From contig CANRMZ010000007.1 in assembly GCA_947631885.1 (NCBI GenBank), forward strand, positions 1 to 19,829: DNA of 19,829 nt, written 5' to 3'. Positions 13,531 through 19,829 of this stretch are shown one piece after another. The first letter of the stretch is position 1; the number at the start of each line of letters is the position of its first letter. The stretch comes from an uncultured Bacilli bacterium (GTDB lineage: Bacteria; Bacillota_I; Bacilli_A; RF39; UBA660). A program made the translations under genes and the position numbers. Under the pieces are notes generated by a model. The model did no database searches, was not told the DNA's origin, and saw only the letters and a list, made by a program, of their open reading frames with translations.

Positions 13531-13834
13531 AGTAATATTTCACACACCAACCTCTCCAATAATATTTCTTTCTGCCAAAGGCAAAATTAAATATATTTAT
13601 TAATAATTGTCTTACGTTGTGATAATTTGCAAGAGGGAAAACCAGAGTAGCAGCTGTCAAAAGAGGTAAACTCATTAGCACAAGCTGCCATGTTGCTGGG
13701 TCACGAATTATTACTAAAAGCATAAGGGTTAGTCCTCCGCCAATACCACACACTATCAAGTCCGGTACAGTAAAAAAGCCTAATATTAATTTGGATTTTT
13801 TACTATTAGCTGGAACCAAATAATTATTATTCAC
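13511..13834 (-). CDS. prgI: PrgI family T4SS protein (VirB3-like), GTG start
   Basis: 107 residues. Two membrane segments (about 18-37 and 45-68) joined by a short loop, with a charged C-terminus containing FGRKKYYWRGW, the hallmark end of PrgI proteins of Gram-positive conjugative elements. By analogy with VirB3 it sits in the membrane and docks VirB4; its position directly ahead of virB4 is the normal one. The start codon is GTG (13832-13834) with AGGAGG seven bases upstream. The 3' end overlaps the next gene by 20 bases. Confidence 0.88.
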   Translation of the reverse strand: MNNNYLVPANSKKSKLILGFFTVPDLIVCGIGGGLTLMLLVIIRDPATWQLVLMSLPLLTAATLVFPLANYHNVRQLLINIFNFAFGRKKYYWRGWCVKYYYDPNNK

Positions 13835-13849
13835 AAATTATCCTCCTTT

Positions 13850-16012
13850 TTATTTATTGCTATCGCCTTTTCTAGCTTCAGCTTGTTGTCTTACACGAGC
13901 AGATTCAGAACGAGCTCTTGCGCCAACATTTTGATATGCTCCTGCAACATCGTCAATTTCATGAGCATTATGTACTTCGCCAGTATATTTGTTTTTAGTG
14001 ATAGGGTCCTCAACATGAGCACCATGACTCTTATAAAGTTCTCTAAACTCTTCGCTTTTTGCTCTTGTTGATTCTAGATCTTTTTCTCCAATGCCACTTA
14101 TTATTATATTTTTCATTGCAGCATCTTCCATTTTAAGCCTTGATTGTTTCCATAATTGATTATACATACTATCTAGGTTAGCTACTCTAGTAGCGTGTTC
14201 TCTAGCAACTCGATCAACTTCAGCATTATAAGCATCCATATCTGTAACGCCTGATGCATTTGTAAATCTCGATTTGTCTACCATTGATGCAAAATCTGTT
14301 ACGCCTTTTAAACGATTAATATCGGCTTCAATAGCGGCTAAAGACATTCCCGCATAATCATGTTCCAGCATATTTAACAATTCATTCGCATTATCACCTT
14401 TGAACATGTTTGCGCCATGGGCATCACGCATACTTGCAACAAGGCCAACATTTGTCTTGTATTTATTCATAACTTTTTCAGCTTCAGCATGCATATCATC
14501 TTGAGCTTTCTTAAATTGATCTGCAACTTTAATAGTTCCTTCATACTCTCCTGCACCACCAGTTGCCCAATCTTTTACGTCTGCACCCCAGTCAGATATA
14601 TGGCCTCTAATAAAGCCTTTATCTGCAGCCTTGTATCTATCTCTTCTTGCTTCACGAGTATCTCTAGCGTCTGTAGTAGCAGTAGCGCCTTTATCAGCAG
14701 CAGCAGACATTTCAGTAAAGTTTCCTGCATTAGCACCTTGTCTATATCCGTGATAAAGCCCTGACCCGGCACCTGCAAAAGTACTAAGAACACCTCGACC
14801 TAAAGCATAAGCTTTTCCACCTGCACCTTGAGCGTTTTTAACATTGCTTATAGCATGTCCAGCATTTCTTACCATTGCGGTAGTACCAGCCCCAATTGCC
14901 GCTCCTGCAGTAAATACGCTAGCGTTCTTAAGTTTATCTTTAATTCCTAGGCTTACGTCATCTCCTAACCCAAATAAATCATCAATAAGTTTTGGAGCTT
15001 GTTTAATAAAGGTAACAATACCTAAAATTATAAAAGCATAACCAATTAATTTAACACCGAATGAACAATCTGAACATCCAGAAAAAAAGTCACTTTCAAT
15101 AAATACGGATATTAAAAAGACTCCTAAATTCATAATAATTATTCGTATAAAAACAGCTAAGAAAGTTTTAGTAACAGCTTTTAACCATTTGCTAAATATT
15201 TCTTCTTGATTAGGGATAATACGACAAGCTATCGCTATAGGAGCAATAATCTGATACAAAGCTAGCTTACAAGCCCTAACAGCTAAATCAAAGCAGAACG
15301 AAACTATAACATAAACTAGATAGCCTCCTGCAATAAGAGCTATTAACCAGTTAAATTCAACTTCATCTTTAACAATATTCATTGCAAATGAATTAAATGG
15401 GCCAAAAGAACCAAGTTCTAACGCAGCCTTTTCAGCTTGTGATAAAGTACAACTGCTACTACAGTCAATAGTAGTGCCATCTGGAAGCTTATAGCTTCTA
15501 TTACCACTCTTGCTGCCAATTCCATAGTTTTCACTAGTTGGTACGAAGAATGCTTTAAATGTATTAACGGCCATTCTCCTTCCTCCAGCTTTTATACTAT
15601 CGGCACCACCTGTATCTTGCATAGAATCAGAGAAGAAATTAGTAATAATTCCTCCATTTGTACTCAATATTGAGGATTGAATTCTAAAAGCAAAATTGAA
15701 AATTGATGGACAAAGAATAATCATAATAAAGGATGTTACTAAGTTTTTTAATATTTTTTCAATAGTAGCACCTTTTTCATTTTTGTCAGGATCAATTACT
15801 AAAGTTAAAATGTTATACGCTATTACAAATAGCATAACTACACCTAAAATAACATATATCTTATCGGTAAGATCATGATAAATACTTTGATCAAAAATAT
15901 TAGTTTCTGCTAAAAACAAAAAGACTTGGTAAGTATAATTTACCAATTGAAATATAGCACCAACTAAAGAAATAATTATTTTCCAGAAAAATTCAGGAAT
16001 AAAATCAAACAT
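13850..16012 (-). CDS. VirB6/TrbL-like polytopic T4SS channel protein
   Basis: 720 residues. About seven hydrophobic segments: 10-35, 52-74, 88-111, 221-241, 249-265, 281-305, 321-337. Between the third and fourth lies a ~105-residue loop with a Cys pair (C184, C188), and before the last one a small loop with C313/C316; these could form disulfides outside the cell. The core VirB6 pattern is seen in FDLAVRACKLALYQIIAPIAIACRI and FIKQAPKLIDDLFGLG. Residues 350-720 are a large soluble Ala/Gly- and charge-rich tail, probably cytoplasmic and partly helical. VirB6 forms the inner-membrane part of the channel. The gene follows pilin 2 by 14 bases with GGGTGAAG upstream and precedes prgI by 15 bases. 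Matches the VirB6/TrbL type of CD1112-like elements in layout and context. Confidence 0.88.
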   Translation of the reverse strand: MFDFIPEFFWKIIISLVGAIFQLVNYTYQVFLFLAETNIFDQSIYHDLTDKIYVILGVVMLFVIAYNILTLVIDPDKNEKGATIEKILKNLVTSFIMIILCPSIFNFAFRIQSSILSTNGGIITNFFSDSMQDTGGADSIKAGGRRMAVNTFKAFFVPTSENYGIGSKSGNRSYKLPDGTTIDCSSSCTLSQAEKAALELGSFGPFNSFAMNIVKDEVEFNWLIALIAGGYLVYVIVSFCFDLAVRACKLALYQIIAPIAIACRIIPNQEEIFSKWLKAVTKTFLAVFIRIIIMNLGVFLISVFIESDFFSGCSDCSFGVKLIGYAFIILGIVTFIKQAPKLIDDLFGLGDDVSLGIKDKLKNASVFTAGAAIGAGTTAMVRNAGHAISNVKNAQGAGGKAYALGRGVLSTFAGAGSGLYHGYRQGANAGNFTEMSAAADKGATATTDARDTREARRDRYKAADKGFIRGHISDWGADVKDWATGGAGEYEGTIKVADQFKKAQDDMHAEAEKVMNKYKTNVGLVASMRDAHGANMFKGDNANELLNMLEHDYAGMSLAAIEADINRLKGVTDFASMVDKSRFTNASGVTDMDAYNAEVDRVAREHATRVANLDSMYNQLWKQSRLKMEDAAMKNIIISGIGEKDLESTRAKSEEFRELYKSHGAHVEDPITKNKYTGEVHNAHEIDDVAGAYQNVGARARSESARVRQQAEARKGDSNK

Positions 16013-16026
16013 ATGCTATCTTCACC

Positions 16027-16431
16027 CTATCCTATACCACATGTTCCATACACATCTAGTAATGTAAGTAGTGTCTTTACTATTATAGGTAAAAACCATA
16101 AACCTACAGCATAAAATACTCTTGCGGCCATTTTCTTGGCAAGAGGTTTGTACATTTCTTTATCTTCTCCAAGTAGAGCCTTGAACCAATCAACAACAGA
16201 TAGAACAATACAAAGAACAATTCCGGCATATTTGATAACATCCAAAATTATTTGTAAATAATAAGCAAAATCCCCTGCTTTATTAGGGTCACCAAATAAA
16301 GCCTTACAATTTTGAGCATTATCTCCCGCAAAAGAAATAATTGCACTACTCTCTACAGAGTCAGCCCTTACAAGAGAAACAAAACCAAAAAAGGATAATG
16401 TTAACACTAAAATTACTAAACCTTTTTTCAT
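16027..16431 (-). CDS. VirB2/TrbC-like pilin-type protein 2
   Basis: 134 residues. Signal peptide about 1-23 (cleavage likely after VRA), two membrane segments (about 56-83 and 98-126) joined by a short charged loop (GEDKEMYKPLAKK), as in VirB2/TrbC subunits. Cys42 and Cys131 flank the helical hairpin and C74 is in a membrane segment; the flanking pair could bond outside the membrane. It shares the layout SP - Cys - TM - D/W/F-F-K-A - charged loop - TM - Cys with the neighbouring pilin 1, so they are ancient duplicates. Ribosome binding site GAGAGG; own promoter at 16458-16486. It is the first gene of the channel operon. Calling it a surface pilus subunit is inference; Gram-positive systems may use it only as a channel component. 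Confidence 0.75.
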   Translation of the reverse strand: MKKGLVILVLTLSFFGFVSLVRADSVESSAIISFAGDNAQNCKALFGDPNKAGDFAYYLQIILDVIKYAGIVLCIVLSVVDWFKALLGEDKEMYKPLAKKMAARVFYAVGLWFLPIIVKTLLTLLDVYGTCGIG

Positions 16432-16457
16432 ATCTAAACCTCTCTAGTATATCAATA

Positions 16458-16486
16458 ATTATACTATTATTTGCGAATAATCACAA
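16458..16486 (-). promoter_or_regulatory. Promoter of the T4SS channel operon
   Basis: -35 TTGTGA (16486-16481), 17-base spacer, -10 TATAAT (16463-16458), read on the minus strand. The spacer contains most of a small hairpin (ATTATT-CGCA-AATAAT). It lies in the 62-base gap between the two pilin genes, 27 bases before the pilin 2 ATG. Confidence 0.65.
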
Positions 16487-16493
16487 ACATTTA

Positions 16494-16925
16494 TTACTTA
16501 TATCTTGTTATTAAATTGTTACATTCTTTAATAGACGTAATACATTTCATACACTCGGTATATTTATTATTTGTTTTATCATAGTTACTTACTAATTTTA
16601 AAGTTGCATTTATAATCGTAGGAATAAAGAATATGCCTGCTGCTACACAAAACTTAGTAAATAATAATCTAGCAGCTTCTTTAGTAGCTTTGTCATCGTC
16701 ATCCAATGTTGCTTTAAAAAAGCTATACATACCCATGATAATTAAAATAATCGGAGCCAAAATTTTTAAAGCCATCACAACGTAGCCTAATACTCTAATT
16801 CCTTTTAAAACATTTGCATCATGACATACCACATAGCTTTTTGAAGCACTTGCGGCATAAGCACATGGAATTGCTATTAAAAATAAAGCTATAAATAAAG
16901 CAAAATATTTTATAGTTTTTTTCAT
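16494..16925 (-). CDS. VirB2/TrbC-like pilin-type protein 1
   Basis: 143 residues. Signal peptide about 1-24 (cleavage likely after AYA), Cys34, two membrane segments (about 46-70 and 88-113) with loop KATLDDDDKATKEAARL, and a Cys-rich end (C125, C128, C135) not present in pilin 2. The hydrophobic core aligns by eye with pilin 2 (F-F-K-A then an acidic loop, A-A-G-x-x-F-x-P-T-I-I-x-x-x-L against A-V-G-L-W-F-L-P-I-I-V-K-T-L-L). AGGAAGG lies nine bases before the ATG. It has its own promoter (16952-16980) and no strong terminator after it, so read-through into the channel operon is possible. Two different subunits under separate promoters would allow unequal dosage. Confidence 0.72.
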   Translation of the reverse strand: MKKTIKYFALFIALFLIAIPCAYAASASKSYVVCHDANVLKGIRVLGYVVMALKILAPIILIIMGMYSFFKATLDDDDKATKEAARLLFTKFCVAAGIFFIPTIINATLKLVSNYDKTNNKYTECMKCITSIKECNNLITRYK

Positions 16926-16951
16926 ATGTTTGGCCCTTCCTACCTAGAAAT

Positions 16952-16980
16952 ATTATAAACGATATGCCTGTTTATTACAA
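16952..16980 (-). promoter_or_regulatory. Promoter of pilin 1
   Basis: -35 TTGTAA (16980-16975), 17-base spacer, -10 TATAAT (16957-16952) on the minus strand, 26 bases before the ATG. It is nearly the same pair of boxes and the same spacing as the channel-operon promoter (TTGTGA-17-TATAAT). Confidence 0.68.
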
Positions 16981-16981
16981 G

Positions 16982-17002
16982 AAAAAAGCTATTTTACTAG
17001 CT
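16982..17002 (-). terminator. Intrinsic terminator of the ABC transporter operon
   Basis: Stem AGCTA (16987-16991) / TAGCT (16998-17002), 6-base loop, followed on the minus strand by TTTTTT. The stem overlaps the TAG stop of the permease gene. Short, AT-rich stem. Confidence 0.6.
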
Positions 17003-18946
17003 AGTTTTCTTATCAATAAATTTAGTTTCAGAAATATATAAAGTAGCAATGACTACAATAAGGCTTACAATTAAAAGAATATATAAAACATAGCCTGATG
17101 GTTCAAAAGCTAGTGATGGATAAAATTCACATAAAACCCCATAGGAATTGTTGATAAAGTGAATTATTATCGTAGGATAAATAGATCCTGTTTTAACATA
17201 AATATATCCTAAAGCAAGTCCTACGATAAAGGCATTAATACCTTGAACCCAGTTCATATGATATATGCCAAATATTAAGGCACTAGCAATGATGGCTATA
17301 ACAGCACCATATTTCTTTTTAAATGATGTTAGGACAATACCTCTAAAGAAGAATTCTTCCGCTATCGCCGGAAGAATAGCGATAAGTAATATGCCTAACC
17401 ACAAATTATCAACATTTAACATATCGGATACTTGTGAAAATTGTTCTAGTGTTGATGGGAACATAGAAACTATAATATTAGTTATCGTATTAGATATTAT
17501 ATATGTTCCTAAAAATAGGAATATTAAACATATAAATCTTTTAACAGAAAAGCCATTAAACTTAATGCTCTTTTTAATATTAATTTGACTTAGTAGGCAA
17601 ACAAATATTGATACAAATAAAATGGTAATAGGCATAATAGCAAGTAAGAAATAAAGTGATGATGTTGCAAATAATAAGGTAAAATAGGTTGCAAGCAAAT
17701 AGATAATTACTCCGACTACTAAAGATGCAAGAGGAGATAAACAATCTCTTGATACTTTGCCCTTCTTAAAGCTTAAATATTTTAATGAGTTAGTACTAAA
17801 TAAAACATCTTCTTGATTATATATCTTAGATACTACAAATATTAAAACAACAGAGTAAACGATAGTCGAAGCAAAAGTTAAGAAAACAAACAATCCATCA
17901 ACATTAGTAGATAAAGCATTATTAAATAAAAGAGCAATATTTGCAAATGGTATTAAAGCACTCTTCATTGAGCCTGTGATACCAAACATAGGTAGCATAG
18001 AAATGAAAGCTACTAAAAGCTCTAATGGATATAATGTATTTTGAGCTTCTTTTAAGTTCTTAGAGAAAATAGTAATACTTAATAATAAACCACTAAATAA
18101 TAGTGCAAGTAAAATAATAGAAACAAAGTAAATAGCTAAAACTTTACCACTTATATCAAGACTTACTACACCAAGCATAGCAAGTGTATCTTTAGCAAAA
18201 AATAAAGTACCAAATAATGAGATGTAAGTTAAAAAGCCTGATAATGCGGATAAAGTAAATACTGTTAAATATTTACTAGTTATAAGTTCAGATTTCTTAA
18301 TAGGTAAGCTAAGTAATGTCTCCAAAGTTCCCTTTTCTTTTTCAGAGGTTGTAATTTCAATAGCTACGGAAAAACAAACACTTGATATCATCATCGTAAG
18401 CACCATAGAAATCATCGATGGAACTAAACTTCCCATTTCGGTAATACTTTCTTGAACAAAAGTAATTTTAAATGAATCTAATATTTCTTGGTAATTAACT
18501 CCCTGATTTTCAAGAACATTTGCTACATATTCTTGTTTATAATCTTCATATATATCTTGAACTATTGAGCTATTAGCAATTGATGATGTGTTATTAGCAT
18601 CATAATGGATAAGATACTCATTATCCTCTTTTAAGATGTAGATTCCTAATTCTTCTTCATCAAACATTTCCTTTAAAGTTTCATCATCTTCATAAACTAT
18701 TTCAAATTTATAAATATCTGAATAATTATCTACAAAGTTTTTAAATTCATCAGACACTTCATAGTTAACACCGAATTTAATGGTATCATCAACATGAGAA
18801 AACATTGTTATCATGAGACTCATAATACCTATTAAGATAGGGAACATCAAAAGAGGAAGTAATATCATCGTAATAAATGATTTACGATCTCTAATGATAT
18901 TAAGAAATTCTTTTTTTAATAATGCTAAAACAACCTTAATTCTCAT
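16997..18946 (-). CDS. NatB-type ABC permease fused to a CPBP intramembrane protease
   Basis: 649 residues in two parts. Part one (1-380) is an ABC-2/NatB exporter permease: membrane segment about 24-50, a ~120-residue extracytoplasmic domain, then EITTSEKEKGTLETLLSLP (197-215), the cytoplasmic signature of NatB permeases, and about five further membrane segments. Part two (about 400-649) is a CPBP/CAAX-type domain with all three motifs intact: E530-E531-F-F-F-R535, F559-G-I-Y-H563 and H596-F-I-N-N600. This fusion is a recognised family in Firmicutes; substrates are not established. NatB was described as a sodium exporter in Bacillus, and CPBP proteins include CAAX-like and bacteriocin-linked proteases. 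The gene overlaps the NatA ATPase by 11 bases, with GGAGG eight bases or less before its ATG, so the two are translationally coupled and should form one transporter. Confidence 0.9.
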   Translation of the reverse strand: MRIKVVLALLKKEFLNIIRDRKSFITMILLPLLMFPILIGIMSLMITMFSHVDDTIKFGVNYEVSDEFKNFVDNYSDIYKFEIVYEDDETLKEMFDEEELGIYILKEDNEYLIHYDANNTSSIANSSIVQDIYEDYKQEYVANVLENQGVNYQEILDSFKITFVQESITEMGSLVPSMISMVLTMMISSVCFSVAIEITTSEKEKGTLETLLSLPIKKSELITSKYLTVFTLSALSGFLTYISLFGTLFFAKDTLAMLGVVSLDISGKVLAIYFVSIILLALLFSGLLLSITIFSKNLKEAQNTLYPLELLVAFISMLPMFGITGSMKSALIPFANIALLFNNALSTNVDGLFVFLTFASTIVYSVVLIFVVSKIYNQEDVLFSTNSLKYLSFKKGKVSRDCLSPLASLVVGVIIYLLATYFTLLFATSSLYFLLAIMPITILFVSIFVCLLSQINIKKSIKFNGFSVKRFICLIFLFLGTYIISNTITNIIVSMFPSTLEQFSQVSDMLNVDNLWLGILLIAILPAIAEEFFFRGIVLTSFKKKYGAVIAIIASALIFGIYHMNWVQGINAFIVGLALGYIYVKTGSIYPTIIIHFINNSYGVLCEFYPSLAFEPSGYVLYILLIVSLIVVIATLYISETKFIDKKTS

Positions 18947-19688
18947 AATTGCCTCCGACTACCTCAAAGAAAGCATCTCTTAGATTAGTGGTTTTAGTTT
19001 CTTTCTTTATTTTCTCTGGAGTACTTTCGCAAATAACTTTACCATGGTTTATAAATAATACTTCATCGCAAATATTCTCAGCTTCTTCCATATAGTGAGT
19101 TGAATAAATAATGGTTTTACCATGTTTCTTTTCTTCTTTAATAAAATCAATTATTATTTGACTACTTACAACATCAAGTCCTGAAGTTGCTTCATCTAAT
19201 ATATAATATTTAGGATCATTTATAAAACATCTAGCAATATTAGTTCTTTGAATTTGGCCTGTTGATAAATTGCCGATTTTATTATCTTTAAAGCTTTCCA
19301 TATTCAAAAGCTTAATTATTTCTTTAATACGTTTTTCTAATTTTTCTTTATCTATTTCATAAATATTACCAAATATGTATAAAAGCTCGGTAGGAGTAAT
19401 ATTTTCATATAACTTAGTATTACCTGATAAATATGAGATATCTTTTTTAATTAATTCAGCATGTTTTTTATAGGATCTATCATCAACTTTAATAGAACCT
19501 TCAGTCGGAGACATTATACCAGACATCATTCTTAAAAGAGTAGTTTTACCTGCTCCATTTTGGCCTAATACACCATATATGGTTCCATCGGGCACATTAA
19601 AACTTATATCGTTAACGGCATATATTTCTTCGGCTTTTTTGCCTACATTTTTGATAAATCTTTTCTTAACATTTTTTACTTCGATCAT
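18936..19688 (-). CDS. NatA-type ABC transporter ATP-binding protein
   Basis: 250 residues, a full ABC ATPase. Walker A G-Q-N-G-A-G-K-T-T (42-50), signature LSTGQ (141-145), Walker B YYILDEA (161-167), D-loop SGLD, switch His198 (IYSTHYMEEAE). The Q-loop position reads YLSGNTKLYENIT rather than YLPQ, as in NatA and related exporters. It powers the fused permease/protease encoded just downstream. ATG at 19688 with AGGTGG four bases upstream; 11-base overlap with the permease gene. TATAAT (19718-19713, minus strand) upstream is the likely -10, but the -35 is weak. Confidence 0.92.
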   Translation of the reverse strand: MIEVKNVKKRFIKNVGKKAEEIYAVNDISFNVPDGTIYGVLGQNGAGKTTLLRMMSGIMSPTEGSIKVDDRSYKKHAELIKKDISYLSGNTKLYENITPTELLYIFGNIYEIDKEKLEKRIKEIIKLLNMESFKDNKIGNLSTGQIQRTNIARCFINDPKYYILDEATSGLDVVSSQIIIDFIKEEKKHGKTIIYSTHYMEEAENICDEVLFINHGKVICESTPEKIKKETKTTNLRDAFFEVVGGNYEN

Positions 19689-19712
19689 GTAACCACCTTG
19701 CCTATTAAAAAC

Positions 19713-19718
19713 ATTATA
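19713..19718 (-). promoter_or_regulatory. Possible -10 box of the ABC transporter operon
   Basis: TATAAT on the minus strand, 24 bases before the NatA ATG and directly after a U-tailed hairpin. No convincing -35 at 16-18 bases. Confidence 0.4.
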
Positions 19719-19722
19719 TTAC

Positions 19723-19754
19723 AAAAAAAGATAGATTACTATAAGAAATCTACC
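19723..19754 (-). terminator. Intrinsic terminator ahead of the ABC operon
   Basis: Stem GATAGATT (19730-19737) / AATCTACC (19747-19754), eight pairs with one G-U, 9-base loop, followed on the minus strand by seven T. It probably ends an unseen gene to the right, or acts as an attenuator for the ABC operon. Confidence 0.6.
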
Positions 19755-19767
19755 TCAGAGTGTAGAC

Positions 19768-19797
19768 AAACCCCACATTTGAAAAAATGTAGGGTTT
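19768..19797. terminator. Second hairpin near the right edge, terminator-like
   Basis: Stem AAACCC-C-ACATTT (19768-19780) / AAATGT-A-GGGTTT (19785-19797) with one C/A mismatch and a GAAA tetraloop. On the plus strand it is followed by TCTTTT; on the minus strand only TTTG. Together with the 19723-19754 hairpin it fills the 141 bases upstream of the ABC operon; I see no gene there. Confidence 0.5.
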
Positions 19798-19829
19798 TCT
19801 TTTGAAAACAAATTTATAATTTTTGTAAA

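Noticed and set aside
19768..19797. Attachment site or inverted-repeat end of a mobile element at the right edge
   Set aside because: Only a single stem-loop of terminator type; I found no matching copy elsewhere in the window and no target duplication.
1..19829. tRNA, rRNA or known riboswitches
   Set aside because: Gaps between genes are all under about 145 bases and I saw no cloverleaf, T-box or riboswitch core in them.

Overview
The window is very AT-rich (GC near 30% by eye, lower in the first 2.3 kb) and reads as chromosomal DNA of a low-GC Gram-positive bacterium. Support for this includes strong AGGAGG-type ribosome binding sites, TTG.../TATAAT promoters, short U-tailed intrinsic terminators, and type IV secretion (T4SS) proteins of the PrgI/VirB6/VirB4 kind found in Firmicutes conjugative elements. 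TGA is used as a stop (2295-2297) and Trp is TGG, so the code is standard (table 11), not the mycoplasma code. An uncultured gut Bacilli or Mollicutes-like lineage is my guess; no 16S or marker gene is present to prove it.

Layout. (1) 11-2297, plus strand: a two-gene unit with a HerA/T4CP-like DUF87 ATPase and a Cys/Ser-repeat protein of unknown function. (2) 2302-3832, minus strand: a small envelope operon read rhodanese -> VTT/DedA-like membrane protein -> SanA/YdcF-like DUF218 protein. It converges on the plus-strand pair, with a terminator overlapping the 3' end of gene 2. (3) 3892-4880, minus: two paralogous one-TM extracytoplasmic proteins; the upstream copy carries a one-base frameshift near its end. 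(4) 4994-16925, minus: a Gram-positive T4SS. In transcription order it encodes VirB2-like pilin 1, VirB2-like pilin 2, polytopic VirB6/TrbL, PrgI (VirB3-like), a VirB4 split into two genes, a membrane-anchored double peptidoglycan hydrolase (M23 plus phage-tail-type lysozyme), a VirB8/TcpC-like protein with NTF2-like folds, and a VirD4 coupling protein with an NPF-repeat tail. Pilin 1, the pilin 2-to-VirB8 operon and VirD4 each appear to have their own promoter. (5) 16997-19688, minus: a NatA ATPase and a NatB permease fused to a CPBP (CAAX-type) intramembrane protease, with a terminator on each side.

How it fits together. Two VirB2-like subunits, VirB6, PrgI and VirB4 would form the translocation channel and its motor. 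The VirB8-like protein and the double hydrolase would carry the channel through the thick wall, and VirD4 would feed substrate. No relaxase, integrase, replication gene or attachment repeat is visible, and both flanks look like chromosomal genes. The machine may therefore be part of a larger element beyond the window, or a chromosomally resident secretion system. The least explained parts are the ATPase/Cys-repeat pair at the left edge, the 13-residue NPF repeat tail of VirD4, and the ~300-residue cytoplasmic domain of the hydrolase.
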